Below the pieces are notes generated by a model, which saw only the letters and a list, made by a program, of their open reading frames with translations, was not told the DNA's origin and did no database searches. Positions 6,404 to 8,739 of a stretch of DNA of 8,739 nucleotides are shown one piece after another. A program made the translations under genes and the position numbers. The stretch is from Actinobacteria bacterium 21-64-8 (GTDB lineage Bacteria > Actinomycetota > Acidimicrobiia > Acidimicrobiales > RAAP-2). Where the stretch lies: assembly GCA_002255315.1 (NCBI GenBank), contig NCBD01000067.1, positions 1-8,739 of the forward strand, read 5' to 3'. Within the stretch, counting starts at the first letter, position 1. Every line of letters starts with the position of its first letter.

Positions 6404-6800
6404 CCATATAGTTTTGCAGCAGAATCACCGCCGCGGCACTATCGACGTGTTCTCGTTGGGATTTAGCGCGGATACCAGCCTCTGACAAGGCTCGTTGGGC
6501 CTCGTGAGTCGTGAGTCGCTCGTCCCATTGGATCACGGGCAGCGGCGCGAACGTCTCACGCAGACGACGAAAGAGTTCGTCCGCGTTCGCCGTGCTCGCC
6601 GTCGAACGCCCCGACAGTGCGAGGGGACGCCCTACGACGACACCCACAATCTCCTCGGACTCGATGAGCTCGCGCAACTGATCGAGTAATCGTTCGCCGC
6701 TCGCCAACGCCGCACGGGGAAAGGCCATGGACTGGGCACTGTTGGAGACCGCCACACCGCAGCGTCGAGTTCCAGGATCGAGTCCGAGCAGACGAGCCAC
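6384..6800 (-). CDS. ruvX: RuvX/YqgF family Holliday junction resolvase-like nuclease
   Basis: RuvX (YqgF) has an RNase H-like fold. It is annotated as a putative Holliday junction resolvase, and in E. coli is also implicated in processing the 16S rRNA 5' end. The 138 residues are a normal length. Motifs are LLGLDPGTRRCGVAVS (4-19, acidic D8), EIVGVVVGRPLALSGR (50-65), PVIQWDERLTTHEAQRAL (88-105, D93 and E94) and HVDSAAAVILLQNYMD (118-133, D120), so the three acidic positions of the active site are present. The GTG at 6800 is the only start that keeps the beta-strand before D8, and it is preceded by AGAGGA, which overlaps the alaS stop. The gap to alaS is 6 bp and the 3' end overlaps mltG, so it is embedded in the operon. 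The identification is secure; which activity matters in the cell cannot be told from sequence. Confidence 0.93.
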   Translation of the reverse strand: MARLLGLDPGTRRCGVAVSNSAQSMAFPRAALASGERLLDQLRELIESEEIVGVVVGRPLALSGRSTASTANADELFRRLRETFAPLPVIQWDERLTTHEAQRALSEAGIRAKSQREHVDSAAAVILLQNYMDGLIGE

Positions 6801-6802
6801 AG

Positions 6803-6808
6803 TCCTCT
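6803..6808 (-). promoter_or_regulatory. Ribosome binding site of ruvX
   Basis: AGAGGA on the minus strand ends 2 nt before the ruvX GTG (6800) and overlaps the alaS TAG. The spacing is short but the motif is clear, suggesting that ribosomes ending alaS reinitiate at ruvX. Confidence 0.5.
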
Positions 6809-8739
6809 AGAGGTTCTTCGCCGCGATGAGTACCGCGTCAATGCCGCCGGGGTCACGTCCTCCCGCCAGTGCCAACCGTGCTGAACCACCTCCGCCGCCA
6901 CCGACGAGGTGCGCCAGGGACTTCACGGTCGCCGCGGCGTCGAGCGAGTCGTCACTCGCCACGGCAATTGCCACCTTGCCTTCGTGCGCGCCCACCACGA
7001 CGGCGGCGCGCCGTCCTCGACGTTGGAGGTCTTGGGCCAGCGTGCGTAGTTGTTCACCCCCAAAACCATCGACGCGCGCGACCACCAGATCGCCCGAGCT
7101 CGCCGCGTCTAGCTCGTCGGCGAAGCGCGCGAGTTGACTTTGTCGAAGCGACGCGATTTCGCGCTCCACCTCGCGTTGGCGCTCAACCACACGCTCCATC
7201 GCGGGCACGACGTCGTCAAGGGATGTCTTCAAGACGGCTGCCACGGCGTTGAGCGTCCGTTCCATCTCATAGGCTCGCTGATACGCCCCGAGACCCGAGA
7301 CGGCCTCTAAGCGACGAGTATTTGCACCGATGGACGACTCCGATACCACTTGAATCTGACCAATATCGCCCAGGCGCTCAACGTGGGTTCCGCCGCAAAA
7401 CTCCAAACTATGCGTACCGGCGCGCACCACACGGACGCGGTCGCCGTACTTATCGCCAAAAAAGGCGACGGCGCCCATTGTTTCGGCTTCGCGTTTCGTG
7501 GTTTGTATCGTGTCCACCACCGCATTCGTGACGACGTCGGTGTTGACCATCGTCAGAATCTCTCTTGTCTCTTCGGGGTGCAGGCCCTGGGCGTGGGAGA
7601 AGTCAAAGCGAAGTCGATCGGGACCGACGTAACTTCCTTGTTGGCGCACGTGGTCGCCCAGTACTTGACGTAGACCCGCGTGCAAGAGGTGCGTCGCAGT
7701 ATGGTTACGCCGCGTCGCTTCTCGGCGATCAACGTCGATCGTGGCGATGGCAACCTGACCGGTAATCATCTCACCCGTTAAACGTCCGCGATGCGCGATA
7801 AGTCCCCCCGCGACACTTTGCGTGTCGATGACGTCGAATCGTCCACTCTCGGTCACGATCGTGCCCGTATCACCGATCTGGCCACCTGATTCGGCGTAGA
7901 ACGGTGTCGAATCTAGAAAGAGTTCGCTCACGCCGTTCTCGCCGGCGAGCACCGCCACAATGGCAGTCTCGACGCTGTAGCGCGACACGTCGCGGCCCAC
8001 GAACTCCGTGGCGCCGTGGCGATTAATCAACTCTTTGTACTGAGCGTCGTCGGCGACGCGCAGGGTCTTGGCGCTGGCGCGCGCACGGGTTCGCTGTTCG
8101 CTCATGGCGGCGTCAAAGGCGTCGCGCGCGACGTGTTGACCCGCTTCACCCACAATTTCGTCAGTGAGTTCGATGGGAAAGCCGTGGGTGTCGTGCAGAC
8201 GAAAAGCGACGTCACCTGGAAAGACGGTCGAACCAGCGTTGTGCACGTCTCGACTCGCTTGCTCGAGAAGGCTCAGCCCCGTACGCAGCGTCCGCGCAAA
8301 ACTCACCTCTTCGCGCTCGAGGACTTCGACAATCAATTCGCGATCTTTCACGAGGACGGGATAAGCACCGCCCATCTTTTCAATGGTGGCGTCCACGAGC
8401 GCCGCCGTCATCTTTGCCTCAGAGCCCGAACGGCGGGCGGCGAGCACGGCGCGTCGAATGATGCGTCGCAAAACGTAGCCCCTCCCCTCGTTCGACGGCA
8501 GGACGCCGTCCGCCACCAACATGGTCATCGCTCGACCGTGCTCGGCGATTCGTCGAATCGCGACGTCGCTGTCCTCGCGCGCACCGTAAGCAACGCCCAC
8601 CGTGCGCGACGCGGTCTCGAGTAATGGCGCGAAGAGATCCGTAGCGAAGACCGAATCGACTCCGTTCAAAATGGACAAAACGCGTTCAAATCCCGCGCCG
8701 GTTCGATGGCCGATCTGCTGTTCGCCCGCATCGCGGCAA
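6807..8739 (-). CDS. alaS: Alanine--tRNA ligase (partial, N-terminal catalytic part beyond right edge)
   Basis: AlaS charges tRNA(Ala) and clears Ser- and Gly-mischarged tRNA. The visible 643 codons lack roughly the first 230-240 residues of the usual 870-890, that is most of the ATP/alanine core. Counting from the first whole codon at the edge, GAGFERVLSILNGVDSVF (14-31) and EHGRAMTMLVADGVLPSNEGRGYVLRRIIRRA (66-97) finish the aminoacylation and tRNA-binding part. The editing domain has HTATHLLHAGL (346-356, metal ligands H346 and H350) and SLEFCGGTHVERLGDIG (444-460, C448 and H452). A coiled region (about 485-535) leads to the C-Ala domain with six glycines (613-618) and ALAGGRDPGGIDAVL. The frame is open to the edge, but the conserved (I/V)DTG-x-G-x-ER reads HRTGAGFER, which a single missing base would explain. 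It is the first visible gene of the minus-strand operon, 6 bp before ruvX. The identification is certain; intactness at the 5' side is not. Confidence 0.95.
   Translation of the reverse strand, partial: CRDAGEQQIGHRTGAGFERVLSILNGVDSVFATDLFAPLLETASRTVGVAYGAREDSDVAIRRIAEHGRAMTMLVADGVLPSNEGRGYVLRRIIRRAVLAARRSGSEAKMTAALVDATIEKMGGAYPVLVKDRELIVEVLEREEVSFARTLRTGLSLLEQASRDVHNAGSTVFPGDVAFRLHDTHGFPIELTDEIVGEAGQHVARDAFDAAMSEQRTRARASAKTLRVADDAQYKELINRHGATEFVGRDVSRYSVETAIVAVLAGENGVSELFLDSTPFYAESGGQIGDTGTIVTESGRFDVIDTQSVAGGLIAHRGRLTGEMITGQVAIATIDVDRREATRRNHTATHLLHAGLRQVLGDHVRQQGSYVGPDRLRFDFSHAQGLHPEETREILTMVNTDVVTNAVVDTIQTTKREAETMGAVAFFGDKYGDRVRVVRAGTHSLEFCGGTHVERLGDIGQIQVVSESSIGANTRRLEAVSGLGAYQRAYEMERTLNAVAAVLKTSLDDVVPAMERVVERQREVEREIASLRQSQLARFADELDAASSGDLVVARVDGFGGEQLRTLAQDLQRRGRRAAVVVGAHEGKVAIAVASDDSLDAAATVKSLAHLVGGGGGGSARLALAGGRDPGGIDAVLIAAKNL

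Noticed and set aside
6003..6485. Plus-strand open frame of 160 codons opposite mltG and ruvX
   Set aside because: It is a Thr/Ser/Pro-rich shadow of two recognised genes.
8016..8624. Plus-strand open frame of 202 codons opposite alaS
   Set aside because: It is antisense to a well-conserved part of AlaS; no motif or start signal was seen.
8676..8678. TTG at 8678 as the alaS start
   Set aside because: AlaS-like sequence (GAGFER) continues upstream of it in frame and the catalytic core is missing, so the gene is cut by the window edge and does not start here.

Overview
This 8.7 kb window is chromosomal housekeeping DNA from a moderately GC-rich bacterium, about 58-60% GC in the stretches counted by hand. 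The gene set and protein style point to Actinobacteria, and I lean towards class Acidimicrobiia. The reasons are the order alaS-ruvX-mltG-aroE, an actinobacterial-type long SEDS (FtsW/RodA) paralog, frequent GTG starts, and an AlaS of acidimicrobial style. The lineage call is an inference from family resemblance, not a search result.

Layout. Bases 1-1675 (minus strand) hold most of a polyphosphate kinase gene, ppk1, cut by the left edge so that its C-terminal part is missing. Only 20 bp away and divergent, bases 1696-2973 (plus strand) encode a FtsW/RodA-family membrane glycosyltransferase whose last 40 codons do not look like the family. Convergent with it, and sharing stop-codon bases, is a compact minus-strand operon from the right edge to 2970. 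In transcription order it contains alaS (5' part beyond the right edge), ruvX, mltG, aroE, rodA and a DUF151 bifunctional-nuclease-type gene. Spacings are 6 bp, a 20 (or 8) bp overlap, a 1 bp overlap, a 4 bp ATGA overlap and 10 bp, so strong translational coupling is likely. No stretch over 300 bases lacks a gene, and I see no RNA genes, IS elements, CRISPR arrays or prophage parts.

How the genes fit together. Three products act on peptidoglycan: two SEDS polymerases (RodA and the plus-strand paralog) and MltG, which cuts nascent strands. AlaS charges tRNA(Ala), RuvX is a YqgF-fold nuclease acting on rRNA precursors and/or DNA junctions, AroE makes shikimate for aromatic amino acids, and PPK1 makes polyphosphate.

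I do not see a previously undescribed system here. The point most worth a second look is the plus-strand SEDS gene. Exactly where the protein departs from its family (codon 386 on, bases 2851-2970), local GC jumps to about 74% (hand count 89/120), against about 58% before and 60% after. This suggests a replaced or decayed 3' end, or an assembly problem. Smaller oddities are a possible one-base deletion in alaS near 8702/8703, unusual substitutions in the PPK1 N-terminal signature, and Asn-to-Ser changes in two AroE motifs.
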